This document shows positions 11,824 to 24,639 of a stretch of DNA of 64,000 nucleotides, piece by piece; positions within the stretch are counted from its first letter, which is position 1; each line of letters starts with the position of its first letter. The stretch covers positions 372,001 to 436,000 of the forward strand of contig JAJOHG010000020.1 of the NCBI GenBank assembly GCA_021029095.1. The letters are read 5' to 3'. Made by a program: the position numbers and the translations under genes. The DNA is from Phellopilus nigrolimitatus (taxonomy: Eukaryota; Basidiomycota; Agaricomycetes; Hymenochaetales; Hymenochaetaceae). Below the pieces are notes generated by a model that worked only from the letters and a program-made list of their open reading frames with translations, was not told the origin of the DNA and searched no databases.

Positions 11824-12216
11824 GCTTGCTCGGTATCGTTAACGGCGGGCAAGGAACGATGGCCGACACGATGGACAGTGGAGACGGAGCTGAGGATGCT
11901 GCGCACGGCGGGCTCGCTGCCAGCTGGGGCAGTGTGACGTATATTATTCCGCGTTTGTATATATGTTCAGACCCCGACGAGGTCTCTACTTCCTGCATAA
12001 AGCTCAATTTCTCACGCTGATCTCCTTTAGATTTCTTTTCATTTTCATTTTTTTTTATCGCAGCAGATGATGCTCCGATTTGGATTCGAGCGCGTCGCTG
12101 CTCACTGTCTTCTCCATCCACCACCACGTCCGGGTTCACGTCCCCAAGTGCTCCTGTTCGTCCCCAGCTACATCTCTTCGTTCTCAAGCTCGTCAGTCGC
12201 GTTAGCAAAGAAGAGA

Positions 12217-14135
12217 ATGGCGCCGAAGAAACCTGTGGAGAAAGAGAAGAAGCTGTTGCTTGGACGCCCAAGCAACAACTTGAAGATCGGTATCGTAGGT
12301 TTGTCGTCCTCCTCACCTGGTTTTGCTCCATTCTCATCTGATCCTAGTAAAAATCATATAGGTCTTCCGAACGTCGGGAAATCGACTTTTTTCAACTCGC
12401 TGTCCGGCACCGGTATGTCAATTCTGCTCGCGGTTTGAACGGCATTGATCTTCTTTTATTTTTCTCTTGTCTAGACCTTGCCAATGCTGCTAACTTTCCA
12501 TACGCAACCATTAATCCCGAGGTGAGCGTACAGCCTACTTCGCTGAACTGCGTGTAAGAGTAGGTTTGAACGTTTTTTCTAATGTAATCTTTTCAGGAAG
12601 CCCGAATACCCGTTCCCGACACGCGTTTCGATTGGCTTTGTGAGCAGTACAAGCCAGCGTCAAGAGTGCCGGCATTCTTGACCTGTATTGATATTGCCGG
12701 GTTGACTGCTGTAAGAAGCTTTTCAAAGTGTGGTCATTCGTCGCGCTAAAGATTCCTTAGGGTGCTTCAACGGGTGCTGGTCTGGGTAATGCTTTCTTGT
12801 CTCATGTCCGCGCCGTAGATGGTATTTTCCAAGTTGTGCGTGCGTTCGACGATGCAGAGGTTACCCACGTTGACGGGGATGTCGACCCGCTGCGCGACAT
12901 GGGGATCATTCAAACGGAGCTCCGCCTCAAGGATATTGAGTGGGTTGAAAAGGCCTTAGAGAATCTAAAGCGAGGCGGTCGTGCGCTTGGGAGCAACAAC
13001 TTGGCGGACAAGGCAAAGAAGGAGGAGATTGTAAATCATCCCTTTTCCCCCTTATTGCTTAGTCTGACGGTTTTATAAGGCAATGACCGAGAAGGTATAC
13101 AAGCATCTAACGGAGAGCGAAAAGGATGTCCGTAAAGGCGATTGGACCAATAAGGAGGTGAGTTGACAGATTCATCGGACTTTCTCTCCAGTAAATGGCC
13201 CTTTTTGGTTTGTATGATGACAAAGAGCTTTAAGCTCGAATCTAACCCAGCTCGTTGAGGAGGGAGTAACGCCCCACATTCCTTTGAGATAAATTTATCT
13301 TCTGATCTATTCCATTTATTTGTCTACACTCCTCGCTCCTATGTGAAAGAAACTAATTATCAAAAATCTCAGATCGATGTCATCAACGGTCTTCAGCTCC
13401 TTACCGCGAAGCCTGTCACCTATCTCGTTAATTTGAGCGAGAAGGACTACATACGGAAAAAGAACAAATGGTAAGCTTGTTAATGAGCAGCCTATTGCTC
13501 ACTATTGATATATTGCACCCAGGTTGGCAAAAATCAAAGGCTGGATTGACGAGAACAATCCGGTGACCCGCTCATCCCTTTCTCCGTCGCGCTTGAGGAC
13601 CGCCTTTCGCGGATGACGGCTGAGGAGAAGGAGGAAGAGCTAAAGAAGATCGGCACAGTGAGCTCACTGGGCAAAATCACGCAGGCCGGTTACTCTAGTC
13701 TCGATGTAAATCTATTATATCCTCTTTCATGTCTTTCAACGATATTGATGGCTATCTCTCCTTCAGCTTATCCGTTATTTCACATGCGGACCGGATGAAG
13801 TGCGCGCATGGACGATCCGTCGGGGGCTCAAGGCACCGCAGGCCGCTGGTGTCATCCAGTGCGTTTCTTAGTCTCACGCTTTGTGCCTCGTACCCATTAT
13901 GCTTCTCTACCTAGCTCGGACTTCGAGAACAAATTTGTTTGTGGTGAGATCATGAACTACGACGACTTGCACGAGTACGGGAGCGAATCGGCTGTCAAAG
14001 CGGCCGGCAAGCTCAGACAGCAGGGCAAGCCTTACGAAAGTGAGTTCGTCTCTTGAGCGGTCGATGCGAGAATTGACCCGATTTTGTTCTTCAGTGGCCG
14101 ATGGCGACATTGCGTACTGGAAAGCTGGCGCATGA
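12217..14135 (+). CDS. OLA1: Obg-like ATPase 1 (YchF/OLA1 family P-loop NTPase)
   Basis: A ribosome-associated TRAFAC-class ATPase of the YchF subfamily. Eleven exons (12217-12298, 12362-12412, 12475-12521, 12597-12710, 12761-13030, 13080-13157, 13373-13470, 13523-13705, 13767-13858, 13915-14039, 14095-14135) give about 393 residues, the family length. Motifs are the G1 loop [32 protein letters not shown] and the TGS-domain end [12 protein letters not shown]...[12 protein letters not shown]. Exon 8 is out of frame by one base near 13562: CCGGTGACC appears where the conserved protein needs CCGGGTGACC (NNPGDPLIP). The frame is normal again downstream. In so conserved a gene this looks like a lost G in the assembly rather than decay. 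The start at 12217 gives a basic [13 protein letters not shown]-terminus, which is usual. Confidence 0.92.
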
Positions 14136-14371
14136 ACACGAAGTCGTGTCTATATGGAGGACGCTATCTATGTGTTTATGTGGGAAGTGCAGTTGTAAAA
14201 ATGTAAAAGTCAGTGTACGCTGTCCGAAGCAGGAGCGAATATCGAAATGCTACATATCAAAAAGGTCATTTGGGTGTTTATCTGTAAGAATAAGTTATAT
14301 GTATACAGTAGGATATATATCCACCAATATCTTGCTAATCGTCCGCACAACATAAATTGCCATTAGTGCAC

Positions 14372-16095
14372 TCACCACCCACCTGGCATCCTGCTTCCTT
14401 TCTCACTGCTCTCCTTCCTCGCCTCTTTCAAGACATCGGTGTTTAATTCCCTCGCTAGGCGTCGGGCGAACTCCGCATCTGCCTCCTCTTGCCTCTGCGT
14501 TAGCTGTGGGCCCGCGCTGGAGCCAGCACCCCCTGCTTCGGCCTGCAGACGCCGCGCGAGCTCTGCATCTGCTTCCTCCTGGCGCGCACGAGAGAGCGTT
14601 TCACGCTCGTGCTTGAGGTACGCGTCGGGGATCGGAGTGCGTGCAACTGGCTTTGGTTCTGGTTTCGAGTTCGAGGCAGCTGGTGGGGGTATATGAGCGG
14701 GCGTGGGTATGTAAGCGGGCGCAGGTGAAGGTGCGTGCGGAGCAGCTCCTGGCGGAAGAGGCATAGGGGATCCATATCGCGCTTGGAGATGTGCTTCACG
14801 CTCGCGTTCGGCGGCGGCGGCGTATGGATCTGCCGGCGCATAGCCCATTTGTGGCCTCCCATGAGGTTCAGAAGGACCTGAAGGGAAAGTCTGGAAGGAT
14901 GAGCCTGGGATGCTCGGCTCAGGGAAAGAAGGAGCTGCATGGTGGCTACTATATCCGCTATAGACGTCCTGAGTATTTGGAGAAACGTAAGCGGTGTGGG
15001 GAAACTGCGTGTTATACGCAGGAGCAGTCATTGGAGCAGTGTTGGTGACATGCGAGGGAAGGGCAGGTTCAAAAGCGGGCGCGGGTGCAGTTGTGGGTAC
15101 AGACGAGTTACGCTGATGCGGAGCTCCCGATGGTCTTGGTGGACCGCCTGGGCGCAATGCCGACGGAATTTCCTGGGCCTTCGGATCTACGCGTGGCGCT
15201 GGAGCTCGGCCTTTATGGGGTAGCAGCGAAGGGGGGATCTCTTCAGGAAGGGGCGGCAGCGGAGCGTCGTTGCGCGTACTCGGCGAGGGCGTGTGCGACG
15301 AGCGCGGCAGGGCAAGGTGCGTGCCCTGTGGCGATGTTCGCGTTGGTAGATCATCTACGTGTCGTGCAGGGAAGGGCCGTACGGCGTGGCGTGCGGGGCC
15401 GCCTTCGGAGGCGTGTTGGGATGCGCATGCGGAAGCCGCGAGAGGCGCTCGCTCGGTGCGAGCTTAGACGGACGGCGCTCGAGCTTGGGCGGGCCCGCGG
15501 CGAAGTATGTCATCTCGAGGTAGATTTCGCCGCGGTATGCGCCGTTGTCCTCGAGCTTTATCCAGTCTGTGGAGGTGCTGTCAATTGTGGATTACGACGG
15601 ATGATTGCTCGAGGGCTTGGACTTGCCATCGAACTCCCCCGACTGCGAGCGTGTCTGAGACGTCCACTTCGCCCTCCCCGATCAAGTCGTCTGACTTGGA
15701 CTCCTTCGCGTAGCATGAAACTTTGAGAGTCCGGTTCTCCTTCGTCGGTGCAGCAGACACCTGCACATGGAGATCTTGATCCCTAACATAGGACACCGCA
15801 TTAAAACTTCAGAATGAGTGTGGAAGTACGGGATCTCTGCATGCTCACCAGACAGGATGCTGCCCGCCTCTCTTGTCGACCTCTGTGCTCGCCTTTGACG
15901 AACCGAGCTGGACGACAGCAAATGGATCTTGCTTGGTGAATGTATGCTTGTCAGGAAGGTTTCGCTGTTAGCATTCAAAGTTGATGTTAGAAAATTCAGC
16001 GGAAGACGTTGGTCTCAGAGGATCCAATTCACCGCTTTTAAGACCACCACGACGAGCGTCCCGAGCTGGTGGTCTTTTGATCTTTCAGACGCCAT
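14372..16095 (-). CDS. C2-domain protein, ingression protein Fic1/Inn1-like
   Basis: The N-terminal C2 domain starts at 16095 (GTLVVVVLKA, then RNLPDKHTFTKQDPFAVV, a calcium-site-like Asp region). It continues through VQVSAAPTKENRTLKVSCYA and EIYLEMTYFAAGPP. The long tail is Pro-rich (many PxxP) and ends with two copies of a helix RQEEADAELARRLQ before the stop at 14372. Fungal proteins with an N-terminal C2 and a PxxP tail include the cytokinesis factors Inn1/Fic1, so a septum or bud-neck role is a reasonable inference. One intron (15578-15626) begins GCAAGT, a GC-AG intron. Between about 15340 and 15500 the frame shifts by one base and I could not place an intron there. Confidence 0.7.
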
Positions 16096-17455
16096 GGTAA
16101 GCGTTCGCAAGAGCAGTAGAGCTATGTTCCGTCTACGTGAGTGCTAACTGTATAAGGTAAGCGTCTCCTGATTGTCGTTCCCACTTGTCTGGCATTCTCT
16201 TTCAGTTAACAGACAAGCAAATTGCATCTCAACGTATCTTCAAGTCGCTGTCAGAATTTCTGGGACATTATGCAAGATCGTCCACGAGAATCTAGCCTAC
16301 TGTCTCAGACTTAAACTGTATATACTCACACCAATTTGCTCCACTGCCTTCCACCTCCCTTAAAGTCAGCCTGCAAGCATTAAGATATGTAGTGATTTCA
16401 TCTTACTGCTTTTGAAACTTATATTCTTTCAGGAGATAGATACTGCTAAGTCGTTTGTCGAATTTTCAAAGCAATTACTGATCTAATTGAAAAAGTCTTT
16501 CCTTGTGTCCGTTTGTACTTAGTGAGAAGGTCAGGAATACATTACCAAAGGAAAAGTAGGGAGTCCTTCTCGCTGCGTAAGACGTATCTTGTCACTCTAG
16601 ATTACTGGCAGAGATGGAAAATACATGCCCAAGCATGGATTTAATAGTGAAGATCGAGATTTTGTCTCAAGCTAGTACCACAAAACCCGGAGCGCGCAGA
16701 TGACCTATCGTAATAATTCAGTCATTAGTCTTGAATTATATCTACTTAGTAAATATGCTTACCTGGTCTGGGGTTTGACTACTCACGGTCAGTCTTCTCA
16801 TTGCAAAGTGAAGTATAGGCGTACCTGTGAGCGAGGTCGCGGTATGCTCTGATCTAACGGAGTAGCCTTAGTTGACAACGGCTTACCTCGTCATCAGCGG
16901 CCTTTGAGGACCGCGCTGGTGTGTCATGCCTTTCTTAGCATCAATCGACAACCTCCGTTAGGCATTTATCATCTTCAGTCAGGCTCGAGGACGGGACCAA
17001 TTTGCCTCCGTACCGATGCGCAAGTATGAAACCCCGATCAAGACCGCAAGATGCCGGTCTCCATCATTGTATTAATCTCTAACTTTGCCGTACTATTTTC
17101 AGAGAAGGAGGCAGTAATATTTATCGACACTGTGCTTAAGTAGCCTTAGCTGTAGCATCTGTGTGTATCATAGTTCCAGGAGTCAGCACTCTCATAAATA
17201 CTCATGGAGATGATATGAATACGAGATAGAGAGAGAGGAAGAGGAAGAGAGATGTTAGGCATCGTCGGGAATATTTTTGCGCAAACGGCGATAGCTATCA
17301 ATATTTGTAAAGAGAGCGCCCGTGACTTAGGGTTCGGTGACACTGTATGTAGGTTTCCGTATAAAGCTGCGCTATTACTAGGGTTAGCCGACCCGCCTTA
17401 GCCATCGCCACACTGCTCGTTGTCGCGCGCCTCTTCCTCGTCCATAACCCCCACG
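16096..17455. other. divergent intergenic region, no gene recognised
   Basis: It lies between the starts of the C2 protein (minus) and PSD2 (plus), so it should hold both promoters. It is AT-richer than its flanks. No ORF with a recognisable domain and no tRNA was seen. Confidence 0.55.
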
Positions 17456-20400
17456 ATGGCAGGCGAGAAGAAGGTGTACAAGTTAAAGAAGGCTTTCAAA
17501 AGTGCTGCCCGCCTTCCCGCTCGTGTTCGCGTTTCTGGCGGACGGGGAAGCGGCAGGAACACCATGGACCCTGTCCCCGGCGAGCTCCCCGTCGTCCTCC
17601 TACGTGTGCAGGTCCTCGCGTGCAACGATCTGCTTGCAAAGGACAAGAGTGGAACAAGCGATCCGTATGCATATGATTTTTTTCTCGTGAATAACCGTTG
17701 TTGACGTTGACATATATATAGGTTTGTCGTGGTGTCACTCGCACGGAATAGGCACACGACGCCTGTTGTGAAGAAGACATTGAACCCGGTGTATAATTCC
17801 AAGGACGCGACTTTTGATTTCCCGATTTACCTCTCGCTTGCGGGCAAGCTCGGCGTGCTCGAGCTTGTCGTCTGGGATAAAGACATGCTCAAGAAGGACT
17901 ACCTCGGCGAGGCTTCGCTCCAGCTCGAAAACTGGTTCAAGGACAGGACGGTGAAGGACTTTGATGATCTCACCAATGTGGTGAGTTCATTCCAATTTTT
18001 CTCGGCCGCGATTAAAGCTAAAGAGGATAATCGCCGCAGCCCTCCACGGTAAACATTATTTCTACACGAGCGTCGACGTCTGCATCTGGCTCGATCCAAG
18101 TGAAACTTGGTTTCTTGCTCCCCGAGAACGTCAATCACTCCATGAGCTTTGACGAAATTTACGAAGAACTTTTACGGCGAGCGCGTGAGGCTCACATGAG
18201 TTTGGTCTCTGCTCCTCCGGTAGGTTTTTACGTCTTGGATTTGCATTGCCGCAGAGCCACTGCGATTTTTTTTCATCCTCATGTAGTGCGTTGAATACTG
18301 ACGACATTCATTAACCGTAGACCGAAGGTATCGGCACGATTCGTGCTCATGGCGCCATCCCTGCGTATGAAGACGATGGCCTGAGCTCAGACGAAGGCAG
18401 CTCCGACGAGGAGGACGAAGAAGAGAACGGCCTCCCCATCCCGCTCTCGGAACCGTCTACGCCCGCAAGCTTAGTGACTACGATACGTTCTCCCAGCGTG
18501 CCGGGCCTCAATATCGTCGCGCCTTCACCAACGTCACCCACGACCGTTGCACCGCTTTCTGCATCGCTCTCTGCCGCCGAGTCGCCCACCACGCCCACAG
18601 CCAAGCCATCAAAGGGCGGAAAGCTGCCGCGTGTTTTTAGGAAAAGGCCTTCACTTGTGCGCGCGGCATCGGCCGATTCCTCTCGAACACGGTAGTGGGG
18701 ATCCCATCCCCTACGTCGAGTTCGCGTCCCGGCACTCCTGGCACCCCCTCGTTCCCTGGTTCCGCCAAGAAATCCAAGTTCCCGCGCAAGTGGCGCACGC
18801 GTAGCTGAGGACTTCAACTTCAATGCAGCAAACGACATCCTTGGCATCGTGCTGCTTGACATCCAGGGTGCGACGGATCTGCCGAAGCTCAAAAACAGTG
18901 AGTAGGTCCGTGCACAATCGCGCGATCTCGATTGCTAATTGACTGGCTGCGGTCCGCAGTGACCCGTACGGGATGGGATATGGACCCATTCGTCGTCATC
19001 TCGTTCGGCAAGAAAGTCTTCCGCACGCGCGTCATTCGTCACTCGCTCAACCCCGTCTGGGATGAGAAACTGCTCTTCCACGTGCGCCGCTATGAAACAA
19101 ACTTCAAGGTTCAGCTCACGGTTCTCGATTGGGACAAGCTTTCGTCGAATGATCATGTCGGTGACGCGAGCTTCGATCTCAGCGAGCTGCTCAAGGATGC
19201 ACCGAAGAAGAGCGAGACTACGAACCTTTATCCCGAGAGCGCGGCGAGATCGACGAATGAAATGCAAGAATTTAAGCTCCATCTAAGCACTGCAAAGGAA
19301 GTGCCGTGGGAGGCGAAGCATAATCCGGTTTTGACCGTACGGTAAGCAGCCGTGCTCGGTTTGTGCTTGTTCCTGAGGAGACTGAGCGTAGCATTTTAGA
19401 GCGAAGTTCCAGCCATACGACGCCCTCCGTCAGCAGTTCTGGCGTCAATACCTTAAGCAATATGACACGGATGACATTGGTAGCATCTCACGTATCGAGC
19501 TGACGTCCATGCTCGATTCGCTTGGCTCGACACTCTCAAACGAGACTATCGATGGCTTCTTCATGCGCCGCGGAAAAAACCCGAAGGAGGACGAGCTCAC
19601 GATGGACGAGGCAATCCAGAGTCTGGAGATGGAACTCTGTCGCCGTCGGCAGAGAAGAAGCGCCTCGTTTCGGATGATTCGGGTGCGCGAGACACAAGCG
19701 CGCCCGCAACGCCAATGATGGGTAGTGCGACTGGAAGCGCGGCCAGCACGTCAGGCCTCGCGTTGGAGAATATGGACTTCTCCGGTCCTCATGTACACCC
19801 TACCGCAGTCCAAGCGGACTCCCTTTCCGAGGAGCCGCAACCTCAGGAGACGCTTGCCGCGTATCCGACGGAGCCGAGTCAGCAGCCGCTCATGAATGCT
19901 GCCCAGTCCATGATCGACGCTGCCTCGACGCGCGTGCCGGCTGGGTACCATGCAGTCGCCGGACCAGCCCAAACGCCAGGCGTCGACGTCTTCGTCCTCA
20001 TCGGAGGCGGACGAGTCATCCGGGACAAACACAGAGGACTCATTCGAGCGGGTCATCAACGTGAAGAACTGCCCCTTGTGCCACCGTCCGCGCATCAACA
20101 AACGTGCGGAAGTGGATATCGTCACACACTTGGCCGTGTGCGCGAGTCAGGACTGGGCGCGCGTGGATCGTATCGTTGTTGGTAATTTTGTGACTGCGAG
20201 CCAGGCGCAAAGGAAGTGGTATACCAAGGTTATTTCCAAGGTATCGTCGGGCAACTACAAACTTGGGGCGGTACGTATATTCGAAATATCGAAATATTAT
20301 AAGGAATTCTAACCTTATAACTTTGTACAAGAATTCTGCCAACATCATCGTCCAAAACCGTATGACTGGTCAGTTGGAGGAAGAGAAGATGCAGGTGTAT

Positions 20401-21618
20401 GTTCGACTGGGGATTAGATTATTATACAAAGTAAGTCTGGAATCAAATTTGCTCCCCATTTCTAATGGACATCGTGAATAAAACAGGGAGCAAAAGGTCG
20501 CATGGAAGGAGCTAGAGCTCGCCGACTTTTGAAATCGTTGTCGATCAAACAAGGCATTAAATACGACTCCCCCGAGTCCGTTAATGATATACCTGCATTC
20601 GTTCAATTCCATAAGCTCAAAGTCGACGAAATCTTAGAACCGATCAATTCGTTCAGTGTGTCGGTTCGAGCTTCTCTCATTGCATTTAGCCTGACTCGTT
20701 TTACCAGAAACATTCAATCAATTTTTTTATCGGTATGGTCATGAATGTTTACGACAGTGACTACAATTAATATTCATCCTTCGTCACGCAGTAAACTAAA
20801 ACCTGACGCGAGGCCCGTTGAAGCGCCAGGAGACCCGACGCGTCTCGTGAGCGCTGCCGATTGTCGCATGATGGCTTTCGAGAGTGTAAACGAGGCGACT
20901 CGTCTATGGATAAAGGGACGCGAGTTCACCGTCGCGCGGCTACTGGGAGAGGCGTACCGTGGTGAGGCCGATAAATATATCGGGGGTGCACTGTGTGTCT
21001 TTCGTTTGGCGCCACAGGATTACCATCGTTTCCATTCGCCGGTGGATGGCAAGATTGGACCTATGACTTACATCTCGGGGGAGTACTATACCGTAAACGT
21101 ACGGTATTTTAGCTGGTTTCTCAAATCTTGTGTGCTGAAAGAAGAGTATTTCACTCATCTAGCCTCAAGCCGTCCGCACGACTCTCGATGTGTATGGTGA
21201 GAACGCGAGGAAAATAGTTCCGATCGATAGCCCTACTTTCGGACGCGTCATGGCGGTCTGCGTTGGTGCTATGATGGTTGGGAGCATCCAGACGACTGTG
21301 CAGGAGAACGAGGAAGTTAAGCGGGGGCAGGAATTTGGTTATTTCGCCTTCGGTACGTATACTATTTCATTACATACTAACACCTGCTTTATTAATATTC
21401 GTCACATGTAAGGCGGCTCGACCATTGTATGCCTCTTCGAGAAAGGTATGGTCGAGTGGGACGAGGACCTGGTTATCAACGGGCGCGCATCACTTGAAAC
21501 ACTTGTCCAGGTCGGCATGGGTATCGGCCGCGCACGCCGTCCGCTTGTTCCTAGCGCTAGCAGCAGCTCCAAGTCAAGGTCACCGGCGATATCGTCAAAC
21601 TCACTCACTACCCACTGA
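17456..21618 (+). CDS. PSD2: phosphatidylserine decarboxylase proenzyme 2 (C2-C2-EF-hand-PSD)
   Basis: Makes phosphatidylethanolamine from phosphatidylserine in the Golgi/endosome system. Domain order: first C2 (about 17590-17980, [20 protein letters not shown]); a Ser/Pro linker; second C2 (about 18950-19340, [20 protein letters not shown]); an EF-hand ([17 protein letters not shown], about 19460); a CPLCHRP...HLAVC zinc-finger-like segment near 20080; then the decarboxylase ([27 protein letters not shown]). The C-terminal GGST near 21415-21427 spans a splice junction. It is the self-cleavage site whose Ser becomes the pyruvoyl group. The linker regions need one-base corrections near 18692, 18805, 19630 and 19960 to stay open. 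The domain blocks themselves are clean. The start at 17456 gives a short basic N-terminus. Confidence 0.88.
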
Positions 21619-22079
21619 ACAGTAACGCTCTCCTGCTTCATGAGCCCTACGGCACATTCCCGCGTATTGTGATTGTCGGATCCATTCAAATTCCCACACA
21701 TTCCGTCTTCATTTAGATCCTACTTTATTTTCCCAACATTCATTGCACTCTCATTTTACTAACTGCATAATCTGTCCAACGTCTTCCGGTGTGTTTTCTT
21801 TTCGCAAAGGGAAATATTTATTTGCAGCGTTAATTCATTCACAGCTATCATATTATTGGACTCCTCTCTTACAATGAGAGTTAAATATGTACAACAACAC
21901 ATTGCAGCAGTATCACATTACCTTCAGAGAACTTATCATGCATTTCTTTGCAGATAGCAGAGAAGCAACACCATTAGACAACTTATAGAAACATGTGTAC
22001 AGGAGAGTAGGTTGCTGAGAACGTGGCAATAAATACTTATGTAAGATAGATTTGGTATCTAATCTACTTTACCACCACC
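21619..22079. other. intergenic stretch
   Basis: AT-rich 3' flank of PSD2 and 5' flank of the next gene. Nothing recognisable is present. Confidence 0.6.
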
Positions 22080-22832
22080 ATGTCAATAGCTCTTCTCGGA
22101 GAAGACCAACAGGAGAACCCAGAGAACAAATCTGAGAACGAGAAGGATGAGGATGATACTGGTGAAGAGAACGACAGCGATGACAGCGACGATGAGGACG
22201 AAGACGAGGATGAAGACGCAGAGGCCATTGCGCGCCGTCTCGGCGACCAGTTATGGGCGGACATCCAGCGTGCTCATGCGGGCGCTGCTGCCCCTCCGGC
22301 TCTCAGCAGCACCGACCATCAGACGGAAGACGCGTAAGGAGGAGGCCGCCTTCGCGACAATGAAGACTGTACTCGCTTATGCTGCCTCAGACCCGCTCGT
22401 GCACTCGACACTCTCAGGCACCGCAGCACCAGGTTTCGTCGACTCAAATATGTTGGATGTGCTCAGCAAGATCATGACGGAAGGCAGGATCACTAAGCAG
22501 GCTGCCGGTCCACTCAGCCAGGTACTGGTCAAGCTCGCCCAGTCTGAGCTACTTTTCTCGCCGCTCCCAACGCTACCTATGTCGTTACACAAGCGCAAAC
22601 GAGATGAAGGGGAAAATTCAACTCCGCCTCCTGCGAAAAGAACTGCAGCGCCTGAAAAAACACTCGAAGACGCCACGCCAGCTGAGCCGCCTCAAGCGGA
22701 GGCGGAGGCGCGGCTTGACGAAACAAGAGAGGAATTAGAGGAAAAAAGAATGGCGACGGGGTTGGCGAGGAAGGCAGTAACGTAGGGGAGGTGGATGAGC
22801 TGGACATAGACATGAATAACGACGATGGATGA
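22080..22832 (+). CDS. acidic conserved basidiomycete hypothetical protein, frame interrupted
   Basis: The start at 22080 gives a strongly acidic N-terminus (runs of Glu/Asp at about residues 15-50) followed by AEAIARRLGDQLWADI. A second segment in another frame reads KEEAAFATMKTVLAYAASDP and SNMLDVLSKIMTEGRITKQA, then KRKRD, a possible nuclear signal. The end returns to the first frame with DELDIDMNNDDG and a stop at 22832. These pieces read like one conserved protein. Two frame changes, near 22300-22340 and in an A-run near 22740, join them. A very short 37-nt intron (about 22269-22305) could explain the first. I assign no function. Confidence 0.5.
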
Positions 22833-23150
22833 GCTCGATGGTGTGTAATATTCTATTTATGCTGGCATCTAAAATAACCGATTTTGTTTTCTAACCGACA
22901 TGTTCAGAGCACAGGTCTTACTTGCTTTGCAAATTTCTGGAGCTCGATGGGGAAGCGAAACACATCCTCTGGGCCCTCTTTGCATGTGGCCACAAGTCAG
23001 GGGTTTTCTGTTTGCAAACTTGATAACACTCAGGAACCGTGATATATGGCGAAATGCATGCAAGAGGAACGGATCTTCGAGTGCTTTGCGCAGCACGAAG
23101 AATAAAACACCCATCTCTTAGATTTATACAGGCACGGCGAAGAGAAAACG

Positions 23151-24564
23151 ATGCATTCTGCGTACGTCTTGGATATGGCGACTACGGACGCATCGCGTGG
23201 CTCAAATGTTGAATGTCGCGAAAGTGAGCCGCTGCCATCCTTGCCTGACGAACTTTGGTGTCAGATATTTCTTGATACCCTCCCAATCCAACCCTCCTTT
23301 TCACCGGAGACATCACCAGTACTCCTAACTCACATCTGTCGTGCCTGGCGCCGCGTCGCCGTTTCTTTCCCGTTTTTATGGTCGAGAATTTCGGTAGCGT
23401 CGCCGCGCGGCAATTTGACGACAGGTGCTGTAGAGCTTTGCAATCTTTGGCTCAAGAGGTCGAAGGATTGTTCTCTAGACGTCGATCTCGGGTTGTCATT
23501 CGATGTTTTGCCTTGGCTAATCGGTATCAACGATGAAGAGTTTATTGTCATCCGCAAAATTTTTAATCTGCTCTCTGAACATGTTTCTCGCCTTAGAAGT
23601 CCTATTTCGCGGATTTCCTCAAATACTTCGAGATACGCTCCAGTTCAGTGACCTGCCGCTGCTCGAGGAGTTATTTATTGTCGACCCTCCCGAGGGAGAG
23701 CTTTGCAGCTTTCCCCTCACGAATCTGTCTCACAAGTTGAAGAGTCTATCGATGTTCAACACTTGTGTGCATTTCAACCTCGTTACTCAATGGCCGCAGT
23801 TACAGCATCTCGAGCTCTGGCAGACAAGCATGGGCTACGGTGGACTGAGCGCGCGGGATTGCCTGTGCATCTTGTCCTGTCTTCCCTCTCTTCGCGCAGC
23901 CGGCTTCCATATTGCAGGAGACGACGAAGAAAACGAGGTCGGAGAGCTCGCAAAGGTTACACTCCCTTCACTCCGGTGCCTTATCATCTCCTCTTTCCCT
24001 GAGCACGATCTCAGCACACTCTACCGGGCGCTCGATATGCCTGCGCTCGAGGCCATCGGCTTTGACGGCTGTATGTCGCGCACATTCTATACGCACCTCG
24101 CGGGCATTCTGCGGCAATGTGCGATGACGCTCCGGCTCGTAGCGCTTGGGCAGGCCGGCGTCATCGACACCCCACTCCTCAGCGCGCTCGCTGGCTGTCC
24201 GTCCCGCGCGCGCGTTGTGATGTGCAGCTCATCGTTTGACGGACATGTCGCCGCGCGCGTGAGTCTCGCACGCCGCATGAATGGTGGGGAAGTCTATGAC
24301 AGCCGCTGGAGAACTGTGGCTGGGTCGACACATCTTCTGAGTCTCGCGTACCTTTCATCCGATATGTGGTCTGAGATGCTTGGAAATGAGGACGAGTACT
24401 CGTTCCCGGCACAGACGTTCCACGACATTGATCTGTGGGATCCTGGTGCTGCGGCTCCGAGTGAGCTAGGAGAAAGCGAAAATTACCTAAAAAGCGTAAG
24501 ATTGTCAATATGCAAGGGGGCCTCGGTTCGGCATGGGCGCTTTTGTGATTCTTGGCTTTCGTGA
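23151..24564 (+). CDS. F-box protein (agaricomycete type), one frame break
   Basis: The N-terminal F-box is seen at residues 25-70: LPSLPDELWCQIFLDTLP and LTHICRAWRRVAVSFPFLWS. The rest is a weakly LRR-like region (PQLQHLELWQ, LPSLRAAGF). Such proteins usually serve as substrate adaptors of SCF ubiquitin ligases; the substrate is unknown. The frame moves by one base around 23600 (from HVSRLR to FRGFPQILRDTL). No GT-AG intron of the right phase fits, so a base error or mutation is assumed. No introns are otherwise needed, which is common for this expanded family. The stop is at 24564. Confidence 0.72.
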
Positions 24565-24639
24565 TTATCCCTTTTTTCGTGTTCAGTTAAAAAAAATTGT
24601 ATTCAATTACATAGCAAATTTGTCCGAAAAATTGTACAT

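Noticed and set aside
15085..15726. A 213-codon plus-strand ORF across the C2-protein gene.
   Set aside because: It overlaps the well-supported C2 domain and Pro-rich tail on the minus strand. Its composition is that of an antisense shadow.
17330..17395. TTAGGGTT-like words suggesting telomeric repeat.
   Set aside because: Only two isolated occurrences without tandem array, in a normal intergenic region.
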